A DNA stretch of 64,000 nucleotides from Symsagittifera roscoffensis (taxonomy: Eukaryota > Xenacoelomorpha > Acoela > Convolutidae). The stretch covers positions 59,692,594 through 59,756,593 of the forward strand of contig NC_087067.1 in NCBI RefSeq assembly GCF_963678635.1, written 5' to 3'. The translations under genes were made by a program, and so were the position numbers. Positions 34,533 through 46,050 of the stretch are shown here, piece after piece. Position 1 is the first letter of the stretch; each line of letters starts with the position of its first letter. Below the pieces are notes generated by a model. It searched no databases. It was not told the DNA's origin and saw only the letters and a list, made by a program, of their open reading frames with translations.

Positions 34533-36380
34533 TTGAAGTATCATTGCATTTTGAAAACATATTTACTTAAGAAATTCAACATTCCAAGGAATTCTTGGGT
34601 TTTCTTTTTATTTGCAGGTGGTTGGAGTTTTTGGGATTTTAAGGGAGTGTTAGTGTTTCGTTCAATATTATGTCCTAAAAATTTAACGCGTGTTAAGAAG
34701 AAATGTGATTTTTCTGGGGCTGCTTTCAGATGTTGGTTTTGAAGTATTTTGTGATATTGTTCCAAAACTGTAAACAATTTGTCTTTAGTTTGTGATTGCA
34801 TGAAAACATCATTTAATTATGTGATTGCATTTTTCTTGAGCATTAGTGGTCTAAAAATTTTACTCATGAAAGCTGAAATCGATTAAATTCATATTGTTGA
34901 TTTCCAATTACAAATTGCGTTAATCGTCTGGATTGTTCATCTAGTGGCATTTGGTTGTAAGCACTATTCATATCTGCGGTTTTGAAGTATTTACCTTTAA
35001 TCTTTGTTAAAATAACTTGTATTGGTTCTATAGGCCAGTTACATTTTGATTCATCAATTAGTGAATTGAGATATCTAGCGTCTAAAACTATTTTTAGTGA
35101 TTCACCTTTTGCTAGGATGATAACAGGGTTGATAAATGTGTTACCTTTTGGTTGTTCTTCTTTATTTATTGGTGATATAATTTCGTATTGTTCTAAAATA
35201 TTAAGTAATCTATTGACCTTGTCGTGTAAGTGAATTGGTACTTTGCTTGCGCTTTGTTTTTTGAAAATTGTGTCAGGTTTTAATGGAAGGTGTAAGGATG
35301 AGCTTATTTTTCCAACGTCAAATTTTGATGTTGCATTAAGTCACGAGTATTTTATTAGTTGTTTAGCTAATTTATCAAATTCATTTTGTGTTAGTTGTGA
35401 ATGTTGAAAATTAAACCTTGTTAAGAATTTTTGTTGTTCTTTTGTATAATTTGTTATGTTGAATGTTGGTTTAAAATATGGTTTTTTTTAAATAATCGGT
35501 ATTTCTTTTTTCATTGCTTATTATATTATTTATGGACAATTCTTCATCAAGAATTGTTGATTGACAAATATCTAATAGTTGTAATATATTATTAACTCTG
35601 TATGCTATTTCTTTCACAGGTGAAGTTGTAGCATTTGTTTCACAATATCCTAGGGGTAGTGTTTTTCTATTTGGTGTATTATTATACACGTGCAGTGAAA
35701 TAATATCAGAATTTGTGTTTTTCACATACTTTATAGATGAGATGGTTATTTTGAAAAATTTGTGAATGGGTCTAAATTCGAAATCTGACATGAAAAGTTG
35801 TTGTCTGTTTTGACTTTTGTCATACTGGTGAACTTGTTTTTTTGAAAAATTATTTACGTTTCCTGATAAAGGTTTCAGGTGTTTTCGTTCTTAATTATAA
35901 ATAGGGTAAAATTTTGAGCAAAATGGTGGTTGTTTGTTTAATCTTTGAAAGAATGTTAAGGCTGTGTTTTTCACTCTTGTATATTCATCTTTTATATGGA
36001 GTTTACTATTCAGAATGTTTATTCTGGGTATATATTTAGTGATGAATGGAATTCCAATGATATTGTGTTTAATATCAGTAATATGAACTGTTTGTTTGAA
36101 TGGCTTGTTTAGAATTTTGTATTGTTCCATTGTTCTTGTGGGAACAAGGGACAATTGGATTTTTCCATAATTTACCAATGTCGATCCTTGTGCTGTTGCT
36201 AGTTTACTAGATGTTTCGAGGGGTTTTAGATTCGGATCTAGTGTTTTGATTTCATTCCATGTAGGGATGTTAATGATAATTGACTCTGCTCCTGAGTCTA
36301 TTAAAAAATCAACTTCAAGATCTGGTGGTTGAAATTCTTTATTTTTCGGGCTTTCTAAGAGAAATGGGATTGTCCAAATT
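34533..36380 (-). pseudogene. RT part, linker and protease, copy 4
   Basis: It duplicates the region starting at ~28,037 at an offset of about 6,498 bp. The junction joins leader to the RT thumb. RT carries HFFLTRVKFLGHNIE, and its active-site box is stop-Leu-Asn-Asp (34,808-34,819), so a catalytic Asp is also changed. The linker frame (35,791-35,471) and the protease motif DSGA (36,287-36,298) are present, and the protease C-terminal frame (36,178-35,891) is identical to copy 3. No RNase H or integrase belongs to this copy. Confidence 0.88.
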
Positions 36381-37784
36381 TTTTACTCGTGGTTGTTTTT
36401 TTTTGAATGTTTTGATAAATATGATTATTTGAGCATTGTTTTTCGTCATTTCTATTAGGTTTAATAACAGTGTTAATTTCGTTTAGTTCTTGAGTAATTT
36501 GTGAATTATTATTAATGGTCCCATATAATAATTATTCAAAAGTTCTAATTGATTTTCGTATATGTGTGAACTGAAGGGTTGTTCGTATATGATAGGTTCA
36601 TAGTCATTTTCGACTGTTATCATATTTAGTATCATAGTATTATCTGTATCACTTTCAGTATCTGTTGATTCACAATTAATGTGGTTTAATTGTAATTCAT
36701 TATTTTCGGTATTATCAAGACCTGGGGTGTCTGAAGTTGTTTCTTCGTTTGTTTGTACTTGATTGATTTGTCTTTGAAGCTTTGCTGTGTTAGTTCTATA
36801 TCGATGTTGACAATCGGGGTAACGGTTAATATTCCTATGAGGTGACTGGGAATAATTTCTGTTATAACTAGAGTTCCGATTTCGTGAATTAATTCTTGAT
36901 CTGTTCTGATAGTTATCATTTGATCTATGATAGTTTGATCTATTATATGAATTGTTTCGTGATATGTTGTTTGGATAATTTTGATTTCGATTATTTGAAT
37001 TTCGATTCTATTCATATTGTTTGAATAGTGTCTATTTCTATTGTATGATGAATTTCGTGACCTATTGTTGGAATAAGGTCTATTCCTTGAGTTTGATTGG
37101 GAACTGGATGCAGAAACTAATTGTGTTGAGTTTGAATTTGATCGTGGATAGTTGATTCGACTATTCGATCGATTTTATCTGTTTTGTGAGAAATTTCGCG
37201 AATTTCTTTGTTCGGGTGATCTACCTCTATAACTAGAGTTATATACTGATTGATTTCTAGAATAATTTGAATTGCTTGGGAGTGGTTTTCCAGAGCTATT
37301 ATTACTGTGTATATTTTTGTTGGGTAGGTTTTGATCCTTTTTCATGTATTGATAAAATGACTTAATTGGCTCTTTTTGCTTTGGTGGTTTATTTTGATTG
37401 TCTTGCTGTTTTTGTCTACATTCGGAAATACTGTGTCCGTACCGTCGGCAATAATTTCACCATTTTTTTGAAAGATGGTTTGCCTTTGTAATTTGGGTTC
37501 CTTTCATAGATGTTTAAAACTTCAGTGATTTTTTCAGATAGGTCTACATATGATTCTTGTATATTGTTAATGTGCGCAGTTTTTGTTTCAATACGATAAA
37601 CATACTGTAATTTTAAATTCTCGGTTTCTTCGAGTTTCATTGTGATTTCTGCTTGTTCTAGTTTATCGACTAGTTTTCTGAAATCTAGATCTGGTTCTCG
37701 AATTGAGGAAGGATGAGATGCTCTTTTCCTTATAGCAATTTTTCTAAGTTGTGGTGTTAAGGTCATCATTAAAATTTCTGTCAA
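36381..37784 (-). pseudogene. Gag C-terminus with zinc knuckle, copy 4
   Basis: It matches copy 3 at +6,497 bp. The knuckle (37,459-37,418) again has TGA at the first Cys, but the second stop of copy 3 is here CGA (Arg), giving YCRRYGHSISEC. The Asn/Arg/Ser-rich tail follows. The shared TGA shows the lesion existed before the 6.5-kb duplication. The TGA at 30,948-30,950 arose in copy 3 afterwards, or was lost here. Confidence 0.8.
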
Positions 37785-37897
37785 TTTTGTATTTTTTAAT
37801 CGTGTGTATTAAGTGGATATGCTTTTCGAACTAGTGTTTCAATTCGAACTGCTAGTTGTTGAATTGTTTCATTTGGTAATCTGCGAATTTCATTGCA

Positions 37898-38236
37898 TCA
37901 AACTCTTTGATGTTGTTTGTTTCGTTCAGAATGAAACATTTTTGAAAGTTCTTGTTTGAATCTTTTCCAATCTGATTTTATGTCTATAGGCAATACTGAA
38001 AACCATTTTTGGGCTGCGCCTTCTAGTGTTGTTTGTTTTAACGCCGTGCGTCGATGTATCCAATTTTGATGGAGTGGTGTATTAATTGGTTCGGGTCCTA
38101 TATTCAAAATTAAATTTGCTGTGACTGCATTTAGGTAATCTACTACTGAGTATTCAGGGTATGTTCCTGTGAATACCATTAATGGTTTATTAGATGTTAC
38201 TGACGATCCTCCCATGAGGTATGGGTTCATCGTCAT
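37898..38236 (-). pseudogene. Gag capsid domain, copy 4
   Basis: The 112-aa frame has the same capsid motifs as copy 3 (NWIHRRTALKQTTLEG, AQKWFSVLP, DWKRFKQELSKMF). It ends earlier because CAA-type sequence is replaced by a stop near 37,897, although matching sequence continues to about 37,800. Small substitutions (SVVDYLNA for SVEDYLNA) distinguish it from copy 3. Confidence 0.88.
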
Positions 38237-38883
38237 TTGTAGTGACTTGCGGTATTTGGTATTTGTGAGAAATTTGTAAGCTGATTTTTTGTTATTTTAA
38301 GTTGTTGTAGGTAGTATGGTAATGGTATTTCATTTTGCATTTGGGTTGGTTGGTAGGAATGCATAGTCATTGGGTTTTGTGATTCTATAGGTTGAAAAGA
38401 TTGTGTGTTAATTGAGTTTGGTATATGCATTGGTTGTTGATTCTGTATATCTGTTGGATTTTGTGGATGAATTTTCATATTTTGGGATGGTTGAGATTGT
38501 CGTGGTCTTTGTGTGCAATATTCTTGTGTATATGGTGCAAAAATATCTGATTGATAATAATCATCATCATCAGATGATAAATAATTCGTGTAATGAGGTG
38601 TTTGTTGTTTATTCTTATTTTCTTGGAAAAATGGGTAATTTTCACTGTGATCTTGTGGAGGGTGTGAATTGTTTTGAAAAGTTACTGAATTGGTTGATGT
38701 ATTTGGGAGATTCCAATAGTGAGAGCATACGTGGTTGTTATTTTTTCGTGGAGGGTAATTTGTTTTTGATGAATGCGTGTAATTATAGTTATGTTCTGCA
38801 AAATTACTTCTTGTGAGTGTCTTTCGTGGTTTTGATGGTTTTGTCATTGGTCTATATGTCTGGTAATCCATATGTGAATACAT
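38233..38883 (-). pseudogene. Gag middle region, copy 4
   Basis: The 216-aa frame starts MYSHMDYQTYRPMTKPSK, with the same Asn/Gln/Pro-rich content and SSDDDDYYQSD patch as copy 3. Upstream the frame is nearly continuous with the N-terminal part, because the TAA of copy 3 is CAA here, though a one-base difference near 38,885 separates them. Confidence 0.7.
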
Positions 38884-40009
38884 AGGGCAATCGAGGGTTT
38901 AACGCTTGATTGTAAGGTTACATGTGGTAATGTTGTATTTCTATTTTTTGGTGTTGCAAGGTTTGGATGTATCGGTGAGATACTTTGTTGTGTAGTTGTG
39001 ACTGTTGTGTGGACTATTTCTTCATTTATGATTTGTGATGGTGTTTGAATATCTTGTTGTGTAAGATTTCTAGCTCCATTGAGGTTTTCATGATGTATTA
39101 CTGTTGAATTTAAGCTATTATTTTGTGTGTCGGGTAAAATTTTATTATAGTTTAAAGGTGTTGCACCGATTGTTAATGGTATTATTTGTACATAATCTGG
39201 GTGAAGAGATATTGTATTTATTGCTTGACTTGAGATGTCTACTGGAAAATTTAAAAATACTGGATGAGACCATTCAGGGTCCCAAACGTAATCTGATTGT
39301 TCTGCAATGACAGTGTCGTCATTGGTACTTTGGGGTCTAAAGTTTTTTCTTGCTTGTTCAGTTAAGTCGATATTGTGTGTGAAGTAATCAATTGTAAACC
39401 ATGCTAATATTTTTTGTAAATCATGTTTAGTATTTTGTGAAACATCATTATTTGTAAAATTTTCACGAATTGCGTTTAAAAATGTTGAGAATGCGGCGAT
39501 TTGGTTTCGATGATTACTTTTGTGTGTTTTGATGTTTGGACTGGTGATGTACTTTGAGCTTTTGTTCTTTCTAATATAGATAAATAAGTATATATTATTG
39601 CAAAAACTTCGTTGGTGAATATCGAGTTTGCTCTATGTGAGTTGTGATATTGTATGCTTTTGATATATTCTGTGAATACATTTGAAAATTCTAAATCAAT
39701 ATCGTCTGTTTGAATAACATATTTATTGTGTGATGTTCTTGGTATACTGATTTCTATGGTGTAGATTCCGTATTGTTGTGTTAGGTTACATATTTCTTTT
39801 AAATAATGTTCTATAATTTGTCTTTTGATTTTTATATCTGGGAATTCTAATTTGCATGACCTGATTCCTGGGTCAAACAAATTTACGAGTAAATTTTTGC
39901 CAAATCGTGTCTGTCCTCTATCATTTAGTGAATTTATAACAAAGGGAAAAACTGCTTCTTCGTGTGGACTTTCGTCACTTTGAGTGTTGCTCATTTTTTC
40001 GTTTGACAA
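38884..40009 (-). pseudogene. Gag N-terminal region, copy 4
   Basis: The 177-aa frame (40,009-39,476) starts MSNEKMSNTQSDESPHEE, five residues before the start used in copy 3. Whether MSNEK or MSNTQ is the true start cannot be decided. It has the same frameshift near 39,507 as copy 3, followed by FSTFLNAIRENF and, farther on, HTTVTTTQQSISPIHP, which is open here. Confidence 0.65.
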
Positions 40010-41696
40010 CTGTTAATATGTATTTATTATTATGTCTAATTGGTTGATTTCAATTGTATAAATGTACTGGTTTGTGTTTATGTTTCTTTTTTATTCTGTT
40101 TTTTTTTCCTTTTCTCGATGAAATTGAAGAAGTTTCTGAATCGGAAAAATATATTGGATCCTGGGTTGGATAATTTTTACTTATTGAATCTTCTATTTTG
40201 TATAGTGCATCTAGACTACTGACTTCTGATTCGGAGAATGCATTTCTATGTTTTGAAAATCTTTTTCGTGTTATCTGTCTTTGTTTGCTTAAAAATGGTC
40301 TTTTTAATGTTTGTCGTTTTGTGTGAACGTATTCAACTGTTTGTGTATGCGGGGTTATTACAAGATCGTATTTTTGATTGTCTATTTCGCAGTTGTGTAT
40401 TACGATTGTTTGTTCGTTTCCTAAGTTTTTTCAATGACATAAGGTTTAGGATGATGGATGCTAAATTGTTTTTAGTGATTTTAATTTCCTAGACTGTTAG
40501 TCCTTACGATTTTTTGGTTAGCTTAACCTGGGTCTTTTTGTTCAGGGTTGGAGAGAAAAGTGTGTCGATTCCGGAGAATGGAATGACTTTACTTTCTCGT
40601 GGCTAGTATAAGCTAAGGTGTTAACTTACTTAATCTTACTTAGGGGTAGTGATTGTGTTCAAGGGTTGGAGACTAGTAAATCGATCCACAAGGTTCAGGT
40701 ATAATTAGAACGCAAGTAGTTCGTTAGATACTATTTCAAACTTACTAAGTTTAAGATTTACCCTGGGTCGTATAAGAGGAGGGGTCATGTGAAGGATGAA
40801 TAAGCGAAGTTCTTCACTGTTTAGCTTAATTTGAATGGTTAGTATTTTTTTTAAAAAAAAATCTATTAGTCCTGGGTCTATTGAAAAGGTTCGGTAGTGA
40901 ATCGACGTTTGAGGTCGTTAGACACTTGATAAGTGGGCGGGGAGAACAAAATTGTTCTTTGTGATCCAAGGATAAGCCTTGATGATCAGAATTTAAATTA
41001 TAAAATAGAAAAGTAAATTAGATCCAAGGAAAGCCTTGATGATCTGGTTTAAGATTGAATAGAATTAAGTTTAAGGGATATAAGATTTAAGATAAACTTT
41101 TGTGAAATATCTAAAATTAATGAAGTTTTAGTATTGATGATATTAGTTTATTTACGATTGCTGTTATGTTTAGGTGATGAAGATGGAACAACAAGAAGAT
41201 TTATATTTACTAACAATTTATTGTCATGCTACTAAATTTTCAATAAATTATTTTTTCAAATATTTTTATATAGTACTGCAGATTTGGAGGGAACGATTTG
41301 AGATGTTTTTATCAATCGCTATTGAACAATAACAATTTTAGTTAGCGCCTGTAATAATCATTGAAGATTTCCTTTAAGGATTTTATGTTTGCAAATGAAA
41401 ATCTAAATTCATTGCTAGTAAAATTCTAAATATAAAAGTTTGAGTTGGTTTTTGCCGTACGACCATGAAACTAAATGGCAAGTTTCTATGTAGTCTAATG
41501 TCGTCTCTTGTCCGAGGTCTTTTTCCAATACCGGGTAGTTCTCGTATTGTACGGAATAGCGGCTCTGATCTATTGAGTCGTAGAGTCCATTCAATTAAGT
41601 TATTGTCGTTTAACATTTTGGAAACGTTTTCTCATTTCTAATCTATTTTTAGTTAATTCTAAGCTATCCTGTTTTTTAAGGTTTTTAATCTAGACT
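40010..41696 (-). other. 5' leader of the element, copy 4
   Basis: It matches the copy 3 leader, then continues beyond the copy 3 junction (after 41,030) for ~670 bp more. It carries both stem-loops intact (about 40,973-40,997 and 41,021-41,045). It ends at the junction near 41,696, where leader joins Gag N-terminal sequence of copy 5. Confidence 0.6.
41383..41616 (-). CDS. Small open frame of 77 aa in the 5' leader, copy 4 (doubtful)
   Basis: It starts MLNDNNLIEWTLRLNRSEPL and contains IRELPGIGKRPRTRDDIRLH, a basic stretch, then a more hydrophobic end. The same 77-aa product is encoded at 43,806-43,573, but this is a recent duplicate and no proof of selection. The plus-strand lineage has no clear counterpart. 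I do not recognise it. It could be a short regulatory ORF of the element or chance. Confidence 0.3.
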   Translation of the reverse strand: MLNDNNLIEWTLRLNRSEPLFRTIRELPGIGKRPRTRDDIRLHRNLPFSFMVVRQKPTQTFIFRILLAMNLDFHLQT

Positions 41697-42199
41697 TCGA
41701 TGATTACTTTTGTGTGTTTTGATGTTTAGACTGGTGATGTACTTTGAGCTTTTGTTCTTTCTAATATAGATAAATAAGTATATATTATTGCAAAAACTTC
41801 GTTGGTGAATATCGAGTTTGCTCTATGTGAGTTGTGATATTGTATGCTTTTGATATATTCTGTGAATACATTTGAAAATTCTAAATCAATATCGTCTGTT
41901 TGAATAACATATTTATTGTGTGATGTTCTTGGTATACTGATTTCTATGGTGTAGATTCCGTATTGTTGTGTTAGGTTACATATTTCTTTTAAATAATGTT
42001 CTATAATTTGTCTTTTGATTTTTATATCTGGGAATTCTAATTTGCATGGACTGATTCCTGGGTCAAACAAATTTACGAGTAAATTTTTGCAAAATCGTGT
42101 CTGTCCTCTATCATTTAGTGAATTTATAACAAAGGGAAAAACTGCTTCTTCGTCTGGACTTTCGTCACTTTGAGTGTTGCTCATTTTTTCGTTTGACAA
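41697..42199 (-). pseudogene. Gag N-terminal region, copy 5 (truncated)
   Basis: The 157-aa frame starts MSNEKMSNTQSDESPDEE and matches copies 3 and 4 up to STSPV, where CAG/CAA has become TAG. About 30 bp later the sequence jumps, at ~41,697, into the leader of copy 4. Only this fragment of Gag remains in copy 5. Confidence 0.75.
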
Positions 42200-43886
42200 C
42201 TGTTAATATGTATTTATTATTATGTCTAATTGGTTGATTTCAATTGTACAAATGTACTGGTTTGTGTTTATGTTTCTTTTTTATTCTGTTTTTTTTTTCC
42301 TTTTCTCGATGAAATTGAAGAAGTTTCTGAATCGGAAAAATATATTGGATCCTGGGTTGGATAATTTTTACTTATTGAATCTTCTATTTTGTATAGTGCA
42401 TCTAGACTACTGACTTCTGATTCGGAGAATGCATTTCTATGTTTTGAAAATCTTTTTCGTGTTATCTGTCTTTGTTTGCTTAAAAATGGTCTTTTTAATG
42501 TTTGTCGTTTTGTGTGAACGTATTCAACTGTTTGTGTATGCGGGGTTATTACAAGATCGTATTTTTGATTGTCTATTTCGCAGTTGTGTATTACGATTGT
42601 TTGTTCGTTTCCTAAGTTTTTTCAATGACATAAGGTTTAGGATGATGGATGCTAAATTGTTTTTAGTGATTTTAATTTCCTAGACTGTTAGTCCTTACGA
42701 TTTTTTGGTTAGCTTAACCTGGGTCTTTTTGTTCAGGGTTGGAGAGAAAAGTGTGTCGATTCCGGAGAATGGAATGACTTTACTTTCTCGTGGCTAGTAT
42801 AAGCTAAGGTGTTAACTTACTTAATCTTACTTAGGGGTAGTGATTGTGTTCAAGGGTTGGAGACTAGTAAATCGATCCACAAGGTTCAGGTATAATTAGA
42901 ACGCAAGTAGTTCGTTAGATACTATTTCAAACTTACTAAGTTTAAGATTTACCCTGGGTCGTATAAGAGGAGGGGTCATGTGAAGGATGAATAAGCGAAG
43001 TTCTTCACTGTTTAGCTTAATTTGAATGGTTAGTATTTTTTTTTAAAAAAATCTATTAGTCCTGGGTCTATTGAAAAGGTTCGGTAGTGAATCGACGTTT
43101 GAGGTCGTTAGACACTTGATAAGTGGGCGGGGAGAACAAAATTGTTCTTTGTGATCCAAGATTAAGCCTTGATGATCAGAATTTAAATTATAAAATAGAA
43201 AAGTAAATTAGATCCAAGGAAAGCCTTGATGATCTGGTTTAAGATTGAATAGAATTAAGTTTAAGGGATATAAGATTTAAGATAAACTTTTGTGAAATAT
43301 CTAAAATTAATGAAGTTTTAGTATTGATGACATTAGTTTATTTACGATTGCTGTTATGTTTAGGTGATGAAGATGGAACAACAAGAAGATTTATATTTAC
43401 TAACAATTTATTGTCATGCTACTAAATTTTCAATAAATTATTTTTTCAAACATTTTTATATAGTACTGCAGATTTGGAGGGAACGATTTGAGATATTTTT
43501 ATCAATCGCTATTGAACAATAACAATTTTAGTTAGCGCCTGTAATAATCATTGAAGATTTCCTTTAAGGATTTTATGTTTGCAAATGAAAATCTAAATTC
43601 ATTGCTAGTAAAATTCTAAATATAAAAGTTTGAGTTGGTTTTTGCCGTACGACCATGAAACTAAATGGCAAGTTTCTATGTAGTCTAATGTCGTCTCTTG
43701 TCCGAGGTCTTTTTCCAATACCGGGTAGTTCTCGTATTGTACGGAATAGCGGCTCTGATCTATTGAGTCGTAGAGTCCATTCAATTAAGTTATTGTCGTT
43801 TAACATTTTGGAAATGTTTTCTCATTTCTAATCTATTTTTAGTTAATTCTAAGCTATCCTGTTTTTTAAGGTTTTTAATCTAGACT
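42200..43886 (-). other. 5' leader of the element, copy 5 (outermost)
   Basis: It matches the copy 4 leader at +2,190 bp, including both stem-loops (about 43,153-43,178 and 43,211-43,235) and the CCTGGGTC motifs. Identity with the copy 4 leader ends exactly at 43,886, where new sequence (left inverted arm) begins. This is therefore the parental 5' end of the minus-strand element. Confidence 0.65.
43573..43806 (-). CDS. Small open frame of 77 aa in the 5' leader, copy 5 (doubtful)
   Basis: Same 77-aa product as at 41,616-41,383 (MLNDNNLIEWTLRL..., GIGKRPRTRDD). This is the parental copy because the flanking sequence runs on into the unique left arm. No family recognised. Confidence 0.3.
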   Translation of the reverse strand: MLNDNNLIEWTLRLNRSEPLFRTIRELPGIGKRPRTRDDIRLHRNLPFSFMVVRQKPTQTFIFRILLAMNLDFHLQT

Positions 43887-43887
43887 T

Positions 43888-44260
43888 ATGGTCGCACCAG
43901 ATGAGTTAAGTATGAGGTGTATAACTCATGGAGTAATTTTGCATAGGGTACACCGTCTGCTCGTCACGCTATCTTGTTTTCGGCCGGACAGATTCGTGCA
44001 ACTTCTTAGTCTAATACCAATCCTAATCTTACTCTTATATCTACTAGTCTCAGGGTGTTTAACTAGTCTCTGCTAGGCTCAATAGATCTAGAGTATACTG
44101 GTTTTATTGCGGCTGCTGAAATTCTCGAGGAGAGGAAACTAATTTCCAAGTTAAATTCAGATCTCTCTGGTACTGAAATTACAAGTGGGTTGTTAGTTAG
44201 ATGGATTATGATTGGTTAATATTAAATATTTTACAGTGGTAAAATATCTAATTTATATGA
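43888..44260 (-). repeat. Left inverted arm, possible 5' LTR of the minus-strand element
   Basis: This ~350-bp segment is the imperfect reverse complement of 45,691-46,050. Shared stretches include agggtacaccgtctgctcg, aatagatctagagtatactg and gatggattatgattg. On the minus strand it has a TATA-like agatataaga (44,042-44,033) directed toward Gag. The position just upstream of the leader suits an LTR. No second copy exists at the 3' end and no clear TG...CA ends or primer site were found, so this is inference. Confidence 0.5.
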
Positions 44261-45690
44261 AATAATGAAATGTAGTTTATATCAGGTTCCATAACGTTAA
44301 AATCCGTTTTAGAATGAAAACGAAAATATTCACACCAACTTTTCTCGACACTGAGACAACTTTTTGATTTTTTTTTCGAATCCGGATTAACACTAAAAAA
44401 ACTTTAATATGATTCCAAACTTGACCCCTACTATTTTTTTGTGAGGTAGTCGAAATGTGAACAAAAGTTATACCCTTAGCTATAGATCTTTTCCATTCCC
44501 TTTAGGGTTGTCGGAATAATAAATAACAACAACAAGGGTAGCTTCAATCAATTTGGTAACTATTCTCTGTAATTTTTTACGGGGAAACTTTCTCGTAGAC
44601 ATTGTCTCAAAAATTGTCAGCTCGATTTGAGTTAAGGTATACCAGTTATGTAACATTTGTACTTGAACATAGTGGTGAAACGTTTAGTTTAGTTTTTAAA
44701 CAAAAATGTTTCAAACTTGCAACTAATATGAAACATTAAATAGCCTATTTTTTGCTTAATGAACAACTGCCAACAGTTTTTGTGCATATAAAATGGGAAC
44801 GTTTTTGAGCGCAGATTGATTCTTTTGCTGGAATAACTCACGCTTGAACGTTCAGAGTTATATCAGATCAAAACAAATCTAACAAAATTCAAAGTTTTAA
44901 GCAAAGTTTTACAAACTGAGTGTTTGAATTCAACCTAATTTGAAAAAAAAAAACGTTTAAAAATTCAGAATATTTTCTTTTCTTCCAGATTTGGTATAAC
45001 GCTAAACGCGTAAGTGCGAGTTACTTGAACAGGGAGAATCAATACGAGCTCAAATTTATTCCCAAATGATATGACGCAAGCTAGTTGCTCATAGTAATTC
45101 CCTCGGCAGAGAATATAATATTCAGAGTGTAATATTCAATGCTGGCGGAAAAGTTAAGCAAACAATGATATTTTTTTCCAATCATTATATCAAAATTATT
45201 GTTATACTGTGTTGTGTATCAAAAGGTACATTTTGAAACAACTGAAAAGACATTAGGAAAATTCAGAAATTAATTCTGATTTAAAAAGCTATCTTTACTT
45301 CAGCTTTTAAATATCAGATTGGTTTTGAAATTTTATCTCAAGCAAAATTTGATTGCAAGAGTCAAACATTTTGAAAAGTTGAAAGAAATTGACAATGCAT
45401 ATCGCAAACAATTTATCACGATTTTTTGAAGTTCGTTTATTAAGTAAAGCGAATAATCCAAACAAAAATGAATTTTACTAAAAACAAGTGAAAAAATTGA
45501 AAATATCAGCCAAAGACGAATTGTCGCCTAGATCTTTTTAAATCTTATGACCTTCACGCCATAGTGATAAATGATCCTTTCGTTACTTTGATCAATGTTT
45601 GTAAACCTTTAACCATGGCTGGAACCAGTTTGAAGGTTAAGCTTAAAACTATAATTTGGAACCAGATCTAAACTAGTATTTATCATTGGT
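44261..45690. other. Unique spacer between the inverted arms; no gene seen
   Basis: This is AT-rich sequence with no open frame above ~60 aa, no recognised RNA gene and no similarity noticed to the satellite or to the retroelement coding parts. It is the loop of the large inverted structure. It could be original host DNA between two divergent insertions or outer parts of the two LTRs. Confidence 0.5.
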
Positions 45691-46050
45691 TATTATTATG
45701 ATATTTTATCTCTACAAAATATTGAATACTAACAATCATAATCCATCAAACTAACAACCCACTTTATTGTAAGTGCTGAAATTACTCGTAATTTCAGCAC
45801 CGGAGAGATTTGAATTTAACTTACAACTTAGTTGATTTCTCCAAGATACTGAATCGTAATCAAACCAGTATACTCTAGATCTATTGAGACTAAGAGATAT
45901 AAGAGTAAGATTAAGATTAGTATTAGACTATGAAGTTTCACGAACCTATCCGGCCGAAAAAAAGATAGCGTGACGAGCAGAGCGTGACGAGCAGACGGTG
46001 TACCCTATCCGAAATTACTCTATGAGCTAAGCAAGCGGACTTAACTCATT
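45691..46050 (+). repeat. Right inverted arm, possible 5' LTR of the plus-strand element
   Basis: It is the imperfect inverse of the left arm. A TATA-like agatataagag at 45,895-45,905 points toward the plus-strand Gag. Two features are private to this arm: a 14-bp tandem duplication gcgtgacgagcaga (45,968-45,995) and a perfect 13-bp hairpin at 45,773-45,800. The arms differ by many substitutions, so the inverted pair is old. Confidence 0.5.

Larger units (their letters stand above)
16771..43886 (-). mobile_element. Degenerate Ty3/gypsy-like element, internally amplified, minus strand
   Basis: Read on the minus strand the order is 5' leader, Gag, protease, RT, RNase H, integrase, 3' spacer, ORF3. 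This is the Ty3/gypsy order, with RNase H before integrase and a GPY/F-type module at the integrase C-terminus. No LTR is visible at 16,771, where ORF3 is cut by satellite, and none at any internal junction. Internal pieces are repeated head to tail: 2,935-bp units with junctions near 23,566 and 26,501, a ~6,497-bp unit with its junction near 34,533-36, and a ~2,190-bp unit with its junction near 41,697. All copies carry stops and frameshifts, so none looks able to move by itself. Confidence 0.9.

Noticed and set aside
43870-43905. Primer binding site (tggtgcgacc in sense) after the putative LTR
   Set aside because: Not shared by the plus-strand element and not matched to a known tRNA end with confidence.
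43888-44076. 62-aa plus-strand frame at the left arm
   Set aside because: Lies across an inverted repeat and is not preserved in the other arm.
43888-46050. Foldback DNA transposon made by the inverted arms
   Set aside because: Not excluded, but no transposase, terminal motif or target duplication is seen, and both arms continue directly into retroelement leaders.
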